DNA of 64,000 bases from the NCBI RefSeq assembly GCF_027244095.1, contig NC_069669.1, forward strand, positions 9,264,501-9,328,500, read 5' to 3'. The position numbers were made by a program, and so were the translations under genes. Position 1 is the first letter of the stretch. Each line of letters begins with the position of its first letter. This document shows, piece after piece, positions 39,770-49,330 of this stretch. Under the pieces are notes generated by a model that saw only the letters and a list, made by a program, of their open reading frames with translations, was not told where the DNA came from and did not search any database. The DNA is from Hemicordylus capensis. Taxonomy: Eukaryota > Chordata > Lepidosauria > Squamata > Cordylidae.

Positions 39770-39960
39770 AATCTGTGAACCGCGACATTTATCGCCGTTC
39801 TTCCTCCAGCCGCCGCTGCAGAAGCTTGAGCGGTGACGTCACACAACGCCCGCAAGCGGGGAGACAGTTGAAGTCTCTTTTCCGATGGCCGTCAGACGAG
39901 CTGGATGCGCCTGCGCCTAAGGAGGCCTGATTTAAAGGGGCAGCTACCTTTCTTATCAGA
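39770..39960. promoter_or_regulatory. Orphan CpG-rich block with full CRE
   Basis: A short CpG-dense patch between the two genes contains a palindromic CRE TGACGTCA (39834-39841) and an NRF1-like TGCGCCTGCGCC (39906-39917). No protein similar to a known family is encoded on either strand nearby. It may be a promoter of a non-coding transcript or a distal element; this is inference. Confidence 0.4.
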
Positions 39961-40039
39961 TGAGTTGGATCTTACCCCTGATAAATGTTTTTTTGACCAG
40001 TTCGTGTTTAGGGTTGCCAACTAGGGACTTCTATAGAGT

Positions 40040-40205
40040 CTATGTGGCTATTTGGGGGACCAAATGACTCCCTCGCCTTCATTAGGAGGAACAGAGACTA
40101 TTTTGGGGACCAAAAGACCTCCCCGGGGTGGTTTTTTTTTTTTTTTTTTTTGCATTAGGAGGAATAAGGACTATTTGGGGACCCAAACAACTTTTTTTGC
40201 ATGTG
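40040..40205 (+). repeat. Approximate ~74-bp direct duplication with poly-T
   Basis: CATTAGGAGGAACAGAGACT .. TTTTGGGGACCAAAAGAC recurs as CATTAGGAGGAATAAGGACT .. TTTGGGGACCCAAAC, separated by a run of about 23 T. Confidence 0.75.
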
Positions 40206-40329
40206 TTTTGTGGTGTCCAAAGTTCTGGGGAGCAGCTGGAACATTTTGCTTGCTCAGAACACTTTGCTACCATGAGTAGCTTCTCTTCCTCCTGCTCCTT
40301 TCCCTTCCTACTGACCATCCATCCAATGG

Positions 40330-40562
40330 AACGTAGGAAGCTGCCATATACTGAGTCAGACCATGGTCTATCCCCTTAGGGGATGGAGCCGCTCTGGGAA
40401 GAGCAGAAGGTTTCAAGTTCCCTCCCCGGCTTCTCCAAGATAGGGCTGAGAGAGATTCCAGCCTGCAACCTTGGAGAAACCACTGCCAGTCTGGGAAGAC
40501 AATGCTGAGCTAAATGGACCAATGGTCTGACTCAGTATGTGGCAGCTTCCTATGTTCCTAAA
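40330..40562. mobile_element. Snap-back composite SINE
   Basis: 40331-40372 is the SINE tail on the minus strand (AGGAAGCTGCCATATACTGA .. CCATGGTCTA), joined to TCCCCTTAGGGGATGGAGCC on the plus strand, which continues through body and tail to TTCCTATGTTCCTA. Confidence 0.75.
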
Positions 40563-41430
40563 TAGGCCATACAGCCGCTTGAACACATTGCTTTGTTTTC
40601 ATTTGCAATTACCTATTTTTCTTATTTTAGACACTTGGCACACTTAAAATAAACCGACTGAGCAAAATGAAGACTGAAAAAGAAACCCGTCCCTAATGCT
40701 GAATCACCCAGTTCTTCTGAAATAATACAAACACCCCAGAAGGTGTCGTTACGTAGCGGGGATATTTAATATGCCTTTATTTAGCCTGCAGGGAAACTTG
40801 TTCAGGTCCAAATAAGGGAAGTGAAATCTGTTACTGGAAGTAAATATGAAAGGATTGAAATGAATGCACAATATCCAGACTGGAGGAAAGGAAAAATCCA
40901 CACACAGAGACCCAGCTCAGAGAATATATGCAAATACATGACAGTTCCCTTTGCAGTATTAAAGCTACGAATACAATTACGGACCAAATAAACATTACAC
41001 AGAGTAATGCATATGTTTTCTCCATTTCTCTCCCTCCTTCTATAAACAGAAAGCAGTCTTCAAGGCTGTGAGGTCCAGCAGAAGGGGTCAGTGGTTAGAG
41101 TGCTAGTATAATTAATAAATAAATAAAGCAAGCAAGCACTCCAGGCTCCTCAAGACCCCAATCAAATGCACCCATTTCTCCTCCCCTGCCAAAGATGTCC
41201 CCCATAGACTCCACTGCTGCTCCCCACAGAAGCTTCACCAACTATTCCTCTTCTGCAACAGTACCATCCAATTCCCAATTCTGAGGATTTTCTCCCACTC
41301 TATGTAGGCTTCAAAATGCCATGAAATATAACTCGAGACAACAAAGTGTGCCCAGACAAGGAAAATGATGCATGTGTTGTAACCGCCTGTGAATTACATT
41401 CGCATTCCACAGTGGTGCAGTTCTGAATTT
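40563..41430. other. Unannotated intergenic sequence
   Basis: AT-rich; no recognised feature apart from short A/T runs. Confidence 0.5.
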
Positions 41431-41733
41431 CATAGGAAGCTGCCATATACTGAGTCAGACCATTGGTCTATCTAGCTCAGTATTGTCTTCACAGACCGGC
41501 AATGGCTTCTCCAGGGTTGCAGGCAGGAGTCTCTCTTATCTCTATCTTGGAGATGCTGCCCAGGAGGGAACCTGGAACCTGCATGCAAGCATGAAGGTGC
41601 TCTACCAGTGGATGGCTCCATCCCCTAAGAGGAAGATCTGATAGTTCTCACCCATGTAGTCTCCCATTCAACTGAAAACCAGGGTGGACCCTGCTTAGCA
41701 AAGAGGACAATTCATGCTGGCTACCACAACACC
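41431..41733 (-). mobile_element. Composite 5S-tRNA SINE, near full length
   Basis: ATAGGAAGCTGCCATATACT tail, tRNA-like GCAAGCATGAAGGTGCTCTA region, linker, and 5S-like AACCAGGGTGGACCCTGCTT. Confidence 0.8.
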
Positions 41734-42232
41734 ATGCTGCAATTGTTATCCTGACTGAAGAAGGGAGCCTCTGCCTACCACACTCAACCGTGTTCCACTC
41801 CATGCCACTCGAGAAGTTCTTCTTGCCCAGGAAAGCTCATGAAAGAGGTTCTCCTTGCTCCACACTTTGGAGAAGGGCTGCCTTGTTACTTATCAGATCA
41901 AGGTCCACTTTGTCTAAGCCAGTTAGAACTCGGGACCGGCTACAGTTACCTTAACACAGCCTTTAAAGAGAAACCAGTGGGTCATTTTTTTCCTCTACAA
42001 GCATGCAATCCAAAAAGGAACAGAACCAGGATCAGCATTGCCATGAGAACCCACCTTCTTTTTGTGGGCGGGAGACATGGATGGGGAGAGCATATGCTGA
42101 CTTCTTCTGTTGAGGGAGTATGATCAGTTGCAGTGACTCAGCTCCAGCAGATGGAACCTGACGAGAGTTCTTAAGGGCGACCTTCATACCCTCTTTGGGC
42201 TGTCTCTCCAAAAGTCTAGCGTCCAGAGCTCT

Positions 42233-42505
42233 CAGGGATAGAGAATGTGTAAAAAATTCAACCAAATCAATTCGAATCCGAATCAAATCCGAATCGATTT
42301 TCTCGAAACCGCTTGCACAGAATGGGATTCGTTTGAATCGATTCGAATTTGGGCAAATTCTAATTGAATTTACATTGATTTCAAGCAAGTTTGAGTTCAA
42401 ACAAATTCAAATTGATTTGAACGAATCTCTGTACAAGCAGTTTCAAGTTGAATCGGTTTGAATTTGATCTGAATTTATTCGGTTGAATTTTTTGCAAATC
42501 CCTAC
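42233..42505. mobile_element. MITE with GAATC/GATTC-rich core
   Basis: Ends GTAAAAAATTCAACC (left) and GGTTGAATTTTTTGCAAATC then CCTA (right) are inverted. The interior is a degenerate mix of CGAATC, GATTCGAA and AAATTC. Right end is followed by an abutting inverted CGTAGGGATT. Confidence 0.6.
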
Positions 42506-42607
42506 GTAGGGATTGCACCACCCCTGAATTACCTTCCTACGCAGACTTTTCTTCTCTGTAGACAAACACTTTAGAACATTTCATTTCAGAATTCTGAATT
42601 GTTCATA

Positions 42608-42935
42608 TAGGGTCAGTGTGATGTAGTGGTTACGTGGGCAAGTTTGGCCCTCCAGCTGCAGCTGAACTACAATTTCCATCATCCACATCCCACAGTGACC
42701 AAAAGTGAGGGATGATGGAAGTTGTAGGGCCATGTTTGCCCACCCCTGGGTTAAGAGGGTCAGAGTAGGAGTGGGAAGATCTGGGTTCAAATCCGCACTC
42801 TTCCACAAAACTCACTGGGTGAATCTGGGTCAGTCACTCTCTCTCTCTCTGCCTAACCTACCTTGCAGTGTTGTTGTGAAGATAAAACAGGGGAGACCAT
42901 CTAAGTTGCCTGAATTTCTCAGGAGGGTGGGATAA
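42608..42935 (+). mobile_element. tRNA-derived SINE split by a MITE
   Basis: Head 42608-42640 (GTGTGATGTAGTGGTTAC); remainder from 42752 (GTTAAGAGGGTCAGAGTAGG) through the GGGTTCAAATCCGC B box and GTTGTTGTGAAGATAA to a GGAGGGTGGGATAAAAC tail. Confidence 0.7.
42641..42751. mobile_element. hAT-type palindromic MITE
   Basis: GTGGGCAAGTTTGGCCC / GGGCCATGTTTGCCCACCCC outer arms and CTACAATTTCCATCATCC / GGATGATGGAAGTTGTAG inner arms. GGTTA is repeated at both borders. Confidence 0.7.
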
Positions 42936-43154
42936 AACGGAGACAAACAAACACAGTCCCATCAGAAAGAGGGCACTTTGCAGAGGAACAGGCAAGGCTG
43001 CCATTCTCTGCCCCACAGTACTTACAATCTAAGATCTGACACAGAGAAGATAACAGAGGGAAGAGGAGGAAGATCGAGGGGCGAGTAAACAGGAGAAGAA
43101 TATGCATTCAGGTCAGCTTGACATAATTAAGCGTATGGAAAGCTGCATTTTCGA

Positions 43155-43345
43155 CTTTAATTCAAATCTCCGTTCAGCCCTGCACTTCCCGGGTTGACTC
43201 TGGGCCAGACCCCGCTCCCCCTCCCACCCCCACTCTCTCTAACCTACCTCACAGGGTTGTTGTGAGGATAAACATCACCGTGCATGCCACGACGGGTTCC
43301 TTTGGAGGAAGAGTGGGGCTGGAAGTGTAGAATTAAAAATAAAAG
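43155..43345 (+). mobile_element. tRNA-derived SINE (TAGTGGTTAGAG family), 5' truncated
   Basis: TTCAAATCTCCGTTCAGCC, CACAGGGTTGTTGTGAGGAT, CCTTTGGAGGAAGAGTGGGG. Confidence 0.7.
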
Positions 43346-43941
43346 ATTTTTAAAGCTGCCTTTTCTAGAATTCTGGACCAGCTCTGCCTGCGCCGAGGAC
43401 TGATCAGAGCAACTCTCAAACTGGCGTTTTCGGTGCTTTGGACATGCTACGTGGAGCTCTGCTTTTCAGGGGGCGATGCTCTTCCTGACAGGCCTGACTG
43501 CTGCTGCACCCTTTTTCATGGGTGCCAGACAGCCTAGGCACCCATGGTGGGGGTGCTCACCTGCTGGTCACCATAGCGACAAGAAGACCCTGTCTATACC
43601 GTAATGGGATGAGATGGCGGGGGGGGGGTGCACAGCGTCACTCAGGCATCCCATTGGTTACGGAAGGGAGGCAGGATTAGTTGCCTAGCAATGGTTCACT
43701 TGACAACATTCCATGCAAAGGGAGCCCGGGTCGGAGAAATGACAGAAACCCGCCCACAAGCAAGTGGGCCTGGAAACCCACAAGAGAGAGCCAGGATCAG
43801 ACCGAGGGGCAGCTGCAAAGCCAGGCCAGCTTAGGACAAGGATGTGGGAGGAGCTGAAGGCTCTCTCCTGGTTCTCCGACCCCTCCTGCAGGCTTGGAAC
43901 AAGGAGAAGACCTCCCACGCTGAGCAGAATATGGGTTGCTG

Positions 43942-44117
43942 ATCCTGAGTCCGACCACCGGTCCAGCTGGCTCAGTATTGTCTGCACTGACTGGCAGCAT
44001 CTTTCGGAGGCTTCAAGCAGGAGTCTTCCCCAGCCCTACCTGGAGATGCTGCCAGGGATTGAATCTGGGACCTTCTGCATGCACAGGAGATGCTCGACTG
44101 AGCTACAGCCCCATCCC
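43942..44117 (-). mobile_element. tRNA-body SINE lacking the 5S head
   Basis: GATCCTGAGTCCGACCACCG tail, GCCAGGGATTGAATCTGGGA (B box side) and CTGAGCTACAGCCCCATCC (A box side). Confidence 0.72.
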
Positions 44118-44125
44118 TGGATGCA

Positions 44126-44600
44126 CAGGGACCTAGGAAGCTGCCGTTTACTGAGTCAGACCATTGGTCCAGCTAGCTCAGGGTTGTCTACACTGACTGG
44201 CAGCAGCTCTCCGAGGCTTCAGGCAGGAGTCTCTCGCAGCTAGGGTTGCTGCCATATTTTGGCATCCCCAATTCGGGTGCCTAATTTGCATGTGATGTAA
44301 ATTGGCTTGAAAATAATTCCTGAGCAGAATAGTGGCTGCACGTTTTGCTCCAGAACTCTGCTTCTACAAGGGCTGGAGCTTAGCTTTTCTTTTCTTTTTT
44401 AAATGAAAGCTGAAATGCAGGCAAATCTGGGTGGGCTAAGCAAGCTGGGTGAGAGGCTTAAAATCTGGGTGAAACCCGGAATTTCAGGGGGCATGGCATC
44501 TCCACTCCAGTCCTATCTGGAGAAGCTGCCAGGGAGGGAACCTGGGACCTTCTGCATGCAAAGGAGATGCTCGACCACTGAGCTACGGCCCCATCCCGGA
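44126..44600 (-). mobile_element. tRNA-body SINE split by an unclassified insertion
   Basis: 44126-44240 (tail part) and 44501-44600 (CTGCCAGGGAGGGAACCTGG .. CACTGAGCTACGGCCCC) are two halves of one minus-strand copy. The 260-base insert begins TAGGGTTGCTGCCATATTTT and is of unknown family. Confidence 0.65.
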
Positions 44601-44605
44601 ATGCA

Positions 44606-44768
44606 TAGGGACCTAGGAAGCTGCCTTTTACTGAATCAGACCCTTGGTCCATCTAGTTCAGGGTTGTCTACACTGACTGGCAGCAGCAGCTGGCCGAGGT
44701 TTCAGGCAGGGGTCTCTCCCAGCCCTACCTGGAGATGCTGCCAGGGAGTGAACCTGGGACCTTCTAGA
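44606..44768 (-). mobile_element. tRNA-body SINE lacking the 5S head
   Basis: AGGGACCTAGGAAGCTGCCT .. GCCAGGGAGTGAACCTGGGA; truncated in the tRNA part. Confidence 0.7.
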
Positions 44769-45127
44769 GTGAGAAGGAAAGGGAATAGGCAGCTTTCTAA
44801 TAAACATTTCCAAATGTTGCTCAAAATTTAGCTCCTTGAATGTGGGTGGAAGTGAAGGCAGGAGAGAGATAAGAAGGCTGCTGATGTGCTCACTTCCCCA
44901 CTAGGGATTTGTCTAGCACAGGAGATTTCGCTGGAACGGGCTACCCATAAGCTCCTTCCTCGCTAATTGATGGCACCCATTCTTACGCATCCCTTTGAAG
45001 TCGGGTGCTTTGAAAAATTGACCCTCCAAGGCTTTGATCAAGAAAAGGCTTTCAGCTAGCCCTGCAGACACAATTCACGGGGAGAGAGGAGACCATGCAG
45101 GGAAGGAAGAAAATCACACACAGGTTT

Positions 45128-45330
45128 AGGAACATAGGATGCTGCCTTCTACTGAGTCAGACCTTGATCGATCCAGCTCAATATTGCCCACACTGACTGG
45201 CAGCGGCTTCTCCCAGGGTGCAGGCAGGCGTCTTCCCCAGACCTACCTGGAGACACTGCTAGGGACTGAATGCGGGGCCTTCTGCATACAAAGCAGATGC
45301 TCTTCCACGGAGCTACAGCCCCATCTCCCC
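45128..45330 (-). mobile_element. tRNA-body SINE lacking the 5S head
   Basis: AGGAACATAGGATGCTGCCT tail through ACGGAGCTACAGCCCCATCT. Confidence 0.74.
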
Positions 45331-45336
45331 AAACAG

Positions 45337-45610
45337 GAAGCTACATTCTGCTGAGTGCATCCCTTGGTCCATTCTAGCTCATTACTGTCTACACTGACTG
45401 GCAGCAGCTCTCCTCCAGGGCTTCAGGCAGGAATTCTTCTCAGACTCCAGGGATTGAACCTGGGACCTTCATGCAAGGCAGATGCCCCCCCCCCACACAC
45501 ACACTGAGCTAAGGCCCCATCCCCTAAGGGGAATCTCTTGCAGAAGTCATACATGTAGTCTCCCATTCAAAAGCAAACCAAGGCAGACCCTGAGTAGCAA
45601 AGGGGACAAA
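45337..45610 (-). mobile_element. Composite 5S-tRNA SINE with intact linker
   Basis: ACAGGAAGCTACATTCTGCT tail, ACTGAGCTAAGGCCCCATCC (A box), linker CCCTAAGGGGAATCTC, 5S-like CCATTCAAAAGCAAACCAAG and GCAGACCCTGAGTAGCAAAG. Confidence 0.76.
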
Positions 45611-45671
45611 TTCAATTGGGCTAGGGGCACGGTACAAAAACAGGCAGAGGTTAAAGCTGAGCAGCCCTAGG

Positions 45672-45902
45672 ATAGAGGATCCCAACCCCAAGTCCCCAGA
45701 CGTTGGACTACAAACCCCATCACCCACCAGCACAACGGGGTCTCCAGATGTCAGACTACAAACCCCATCACCCCCAGTCACAAATGGATTCCCCACGAGA
45801 TGGTGCATGCAGCTAAGCCAGGAGTTCCCACCCTTCAGCTGCAGTGGCTGGGGATGATGGGAGTTGTAGTCCAAGAACTCTGGGGGACCCAACGGGTTGG
45901 GA
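45672..45902. mobile_element. Two adjacent hAT-type MITE copies
   Basis: 45672-45790 holds a repeated GACTACAAACCCCATCACCC motif; 45808-45902 has CAGGAGTTCCCACCC and GGGGATGATGGGAGTTGTAG .. GGGTTGGGAACTGC. Confidence 0.55.
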
Positions 45903-46146
45903 ACTGCTTTATTATTATTATTATTATTATTATTACATTTATATCCCGTGCTTCCTCCAAGGAGCCCAGAGCGGTGCACTACATACTTGAGTTTCTCTTT
46001 CACAACAACCCTGTGAAGTAGGTTAGGCTGAGAGAGAAGTGACTGGCCCAGAGTCACCCAGCTAGTTTTATGGCTGAATGGGGATTTGAACTCGGGTCTC
46101 TCCAGTCCTAGTCCAGCACTCTAACCACTACACCATGCTGGCTCTC
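45903..46146 (-). mobile_element. tRNA-derived SINE (TAGTGGTTAGAG family), full length
   Basis: (ATT)n at 45908-45936, ACATTTATATCCCGTGCTTC, ACAACAACCCTGTGAAG, TGACTGGCCCAGAGTCACCC and TCTAACCACTACACCATGCT on the minus strand. Confidence 0.82.
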
Positions 46147-46640
46147 TTTAGGCAGTGGGGGCATATGAAGCAGGGACTTAGAGGGAGATCCCCACACATG
46201 CCTAGATTCACAGGAGAGCAGGTGGTCTTTGGAATGTTATTTAATAGCTGTACTCACCTTGTGGGGGAGAATCTGCTCTCCTTGGCAGCATTTGCACAGA
46301 GTTCTTTGAGTTAACTACTGCTAGGGGGCACCAGAGTGCTAGGGAAATATGTGCACCATCGCCGCCTTCTTCCATGGAAACACACCCATTGTTATTTAGG
46401 ATACCTGCTCTCCAAATGGGGAAACAAGCTCTCAAGGTGGTCTACACAGCACACGGAACAAGAAGGTCCCCTGTCCCAAAGGGGCTCCAAAAAACCCCAA
46501 AACAAAGGAGTAGCAAATGGCAAAAGAATTTCCCCATGTGCAGGAGCGAAAATATGGGAGGGAAACACAATGCAGAGAGAATCAGAAGCTACAGAACACT
46601 CAGTAAATATATATGTGAGTGAGTGTGTGTGTGTGTGTGT

Positions 46641-47145
46641 ATTGATTGATTGATTGATTGATTAGTGCCGTCAAGTCGATGTCGACTCTTAGCGGCCACA
46701 TAGATGGATTCTCTCCAGGATGATCTGTCTTCCACTTGGCCTTGAAGGTCTCTCAGTGGTGCATTCATTGTTGTCGTAATCGGGTCCATCCACCTTGCTG
46801 CTGTCTGTCCTCTTCTTCTCTTGCCTTCAACTTCTCCCAGCATTATGGACTTCTCTAGGGAGCTGGGTCTTCGCATAATGTGTCCCAAGTATGATAGTTT
46901 TAACCTGGGCATTTGCGCCTCGAGTGAAAATCCTGGATTGATTTGTTCTGTGATCCATGTGTTGGTTTTCCTGGCTGTCCATGGTATCCTCAAAAGTCTT
47001 CTCCAGCGCCAAAGTTCAAAAGTGTCAATACTTTTTCTATCTTGCTTCTTCAAAGTCCAGCTTTTGCATCCAGAGGGTGTCACAGGAAAAGTCATTGTCC
47101 AAACAATTCTAGTCTTTGCAGGTATAGACGCATCATATGTGTATA
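46641..47145 (-). mobile_element. Bov-B (RTE-type) LINE 3' end with open terminal ORF
   Basis: (GATT)n, then GTGCCGTCAAGTCGATGTCG; minus-strand translation stays open for about 170 codons through SGCKSWTLKKQDRKSIDTFE, LGHIMRRPSSLEKSIMLGEV and LRDLQGQVEDRSSWRESIYV. Less decayed than the copy at 36.95 kb; 5' truncated next to a CA microsatellite. Confidence 0.87.

Positions 47146-47148
<3 letters not shown>

Positions 47149-47191
<43 letters not shown>
47149..47191 (+). repeat. (CA)n microsatellite
   Basis: About 20 CA units; marks the truncated 5' edge of the Bov-B copy. Confidence 0.97.
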
Positions 47192-47192
<1 letters not shown>

Positions 47193-47195
47193 CAC

Positions 47196-47650
47196 CAAGG
47201 CTGCATAACTTAGGCCTTCCAGCTGCCTTTGGACTACAACTCCCATCATCCCTAACCACAGTGGCCAATAGTCATGGGAACATAGGAAGCTGCCTTCTAC
47301 TGAGTCAGACTCTCGGCCCATCTAGCTCAGTATTGTCTACCCAGACTGGCAGCAGCTTCTCCAAGCTTGCAGGCAGGAGCCTCTCTCAGCACTATCTTGG
47401 AGATGCTGCCAGGGAGGGAACCTGGAACCTTCTGCATGCAAATAGGCAGATGCTCTTCCACTGAGCTACACCCCCTAAGGGGAATCTCTTCCAGTGCTCA
47501 CGTGTGGTCTCCCATTCAAATGCAAACCAGGGTGGACCCTGCTTAGCAAAGCGGACAATTCATGCTTGCTACCACAAGCCCAGCGCTCCTCAGGATGATA
47601 GGAGTTGTGGTCCAACATCTGCAAGTAGATCTAAGTTGTGCAACCCTGAT
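47196..47650. mobile_element. hAT-type MITE split by a composite SINE
   Basis: Left 47196-47273 (GGCTGCATAACTTAGGCCTT .. GGACTACAACTCCCATCATC) and right 47591-47650 (GATGATAGGAGTTGTGGTCC .. CTAAGTTGTGCAACCCTG). Confidence 0.72.
47274..47590 (-). mobile_element. Composite 5S-tRNA SINE, full architecture
   Basis: Tail, body, tRNA-like CACTGAGCTACACC (A box), linker CCCTAAGGGGAATCTC, 5S-like AACCAGGGTGGACCCTGCTT, and ACAAGCCCAGCGCTCCTC head on the minus strand. Confidence 0.83.
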
Positions 47651-48169
47651 AGATATATATATATGTGTGTGTGTGTGTGTGTACACACTGCACACGCGAA
47701 CACACACACAGCACATCCCCATTCCAAGAGAGCAGGTCAAGCCAGGCCGTTCTTGTACATTTAATGGACCGGCACCTCTTAGAGAACATTCTGTGCATTT
47801 CCATCCTTCTCCTTCATAGTCTCCGCAGAGGCTGCCACGGCGTTAGCGGCAGCACAGCCATCGCACCAGTTAGAGCAGAGATCAGCTCACCCTAAAATAG
47901 AACACAGCCGCCTCCACATGCGAAGAGAAGGGAGGCAGTCCCCTAATGAAGCATAAACAGATTGCAGCAGAGAAAGCTGTTGCCGGCGTGGAAGCCAGCA
48001 AGCCTGCCTTCGATGGATTTAGGGAGGAAAACAGAGGGCGCCGGGTTTTCACCACAAGGTTTTCCTCCACAACCCAAAGAAGAGTCGACGTTGTATCCAA
48101 ACCTCAATTACATCATCACCATTTTCTTTCCCAGTTTCTCATTTCTCTTCCTTGGTCGTCAACCCTGGG

Positions 48170-48235
48170 TCAATATCTAGACTGTAAGCCCCTCGGGGCA
48201 GAGACTCCACTTTTCTAATGACCGGGGTGTATAAA
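48170..48235 (+). mobile_element. L2/MIR-like 3' fragment
   Basis: TAGACTGTAAGCCCCTCGGG then GCAGAGACT, the conserved L2/MIR-type terminus. Confidence 0.5.
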
Positions 48236-48700
48236 ATTATGCATGGAGTGGAGAGGGTGGGCAGAGAAAAATCCTTCTCCCTCTCTCCCAACACTACAAC
48301 CAGGGGTCACCCCAGGAAACTGAAGGTGGGGAAATTGAGGACCGACTAGAGGAAGTACTTTTTCACACAGCACATACTTAATCTGTGGAATTCTCTGCCA
48401 TGGGATGTGGTGATGGCCACCAGCTTGGATGGCTTTAAAAGGGGCTTAGACAGATTCATGGAGGCAGGTCTATCAATGGCTACTAGTCTGGTGGTTACAA
48501 GCAACCTCCAGCCTCAGAGGTACGATGCCTCTGAATCCCAGTTGCAGGGGAGCAACAGCAGGAGAGAGGGCATGCACATACCTCTTGCCTGTGGGCTTCT
48601 CAGAGGCATCTGGTGGGCCACTGTGGGAGACAGGAAGCTGGACCAGATGGGCCTTGGGCCTGATCCAGCAGGGCAGTTCTTACTTCATAAAGCACCATGC
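48225..48700 (+). mobile_element. CR1-like LINE 3' end, longest copy
   Basis: From AGAAAAATCCTTCTCCCTCT through TGTGGAATTCTCTGCCATGG, ATGGCTTTAAAAGGGGCTTA and GCAACAGCAGGAGAGAGG to GCCTGATCCAGCAGGGCAGT. Terminal coding part is degenerate. Confidence 0.75.
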
Positions 48701-49293
48701 AGAGAACTTGAACTATAGAAGTAAAGATCTTCAGTTCACTTGGGGTTTTTTTCTTTTTTATGCTGTATGGAACCATTTATTGTAAAGATAATAAGAACGT
48801 CAACATTGCGTTGATTTTCCAGAGTTCAAAAGTGGCCTTCGCTGGTTTCGCCACATATTCTTGAAGGGCCGACACATGAATTCAACTGCTGCAGCAATGC
48901 TATGCACGTAGACTTAGCAGCCAGCTCCACTGAACAAACAAGGATTTCTGAGTGAAGATACGTAGGCGTCTGGGCGTCTTAAGACAAAATGTGCTTTTAG
49001 GGAATCCCCACAGAGGGCATAAGGAACCTCCCTCCTGCGGTGAGCAGAGATACCACCGCGCATTTTAAGAATCTGACCGGTATTGAAAATACGTTGAATG
49101 GAAACTACAAGGATTTCAACAGGAATTTATTAGGCAAAAGATAGAGAATCTCTATCTGGAAGCAGGGAGGATTGTCTTTTTCAGCTATTGTCTTACTAAC
49201 GGAGAAAATAAAGAAGTGCAAAATCACCCTGTTTAGTCCAGACCCACATTAAGGAGAGCTGGAGAGAATTAAAGGTGGGAGGGATAGCTTTTC

Positions 49294-49330
<37 letters not shown>

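Noticed and set aside
46589-47206. 205-codon minus-strand frame as a host gene
   Set aside because: The protein is the Bov-B ORF2 C-terminus continued into CA-repeat translation.
47946-48218. 90-codon plus-strand frame with HHHH
   Set aside because: No recognised family; overlaps an L2/MIR-like terminus; no promoter or splice context.
5928-49328. CRISPR-like spacing in tandem repeats
   Set aside because: Repeats are microsatellites, minisatellites and dispersed SINEs in a vertebrate genome; there are no regular repeat-spacer units.
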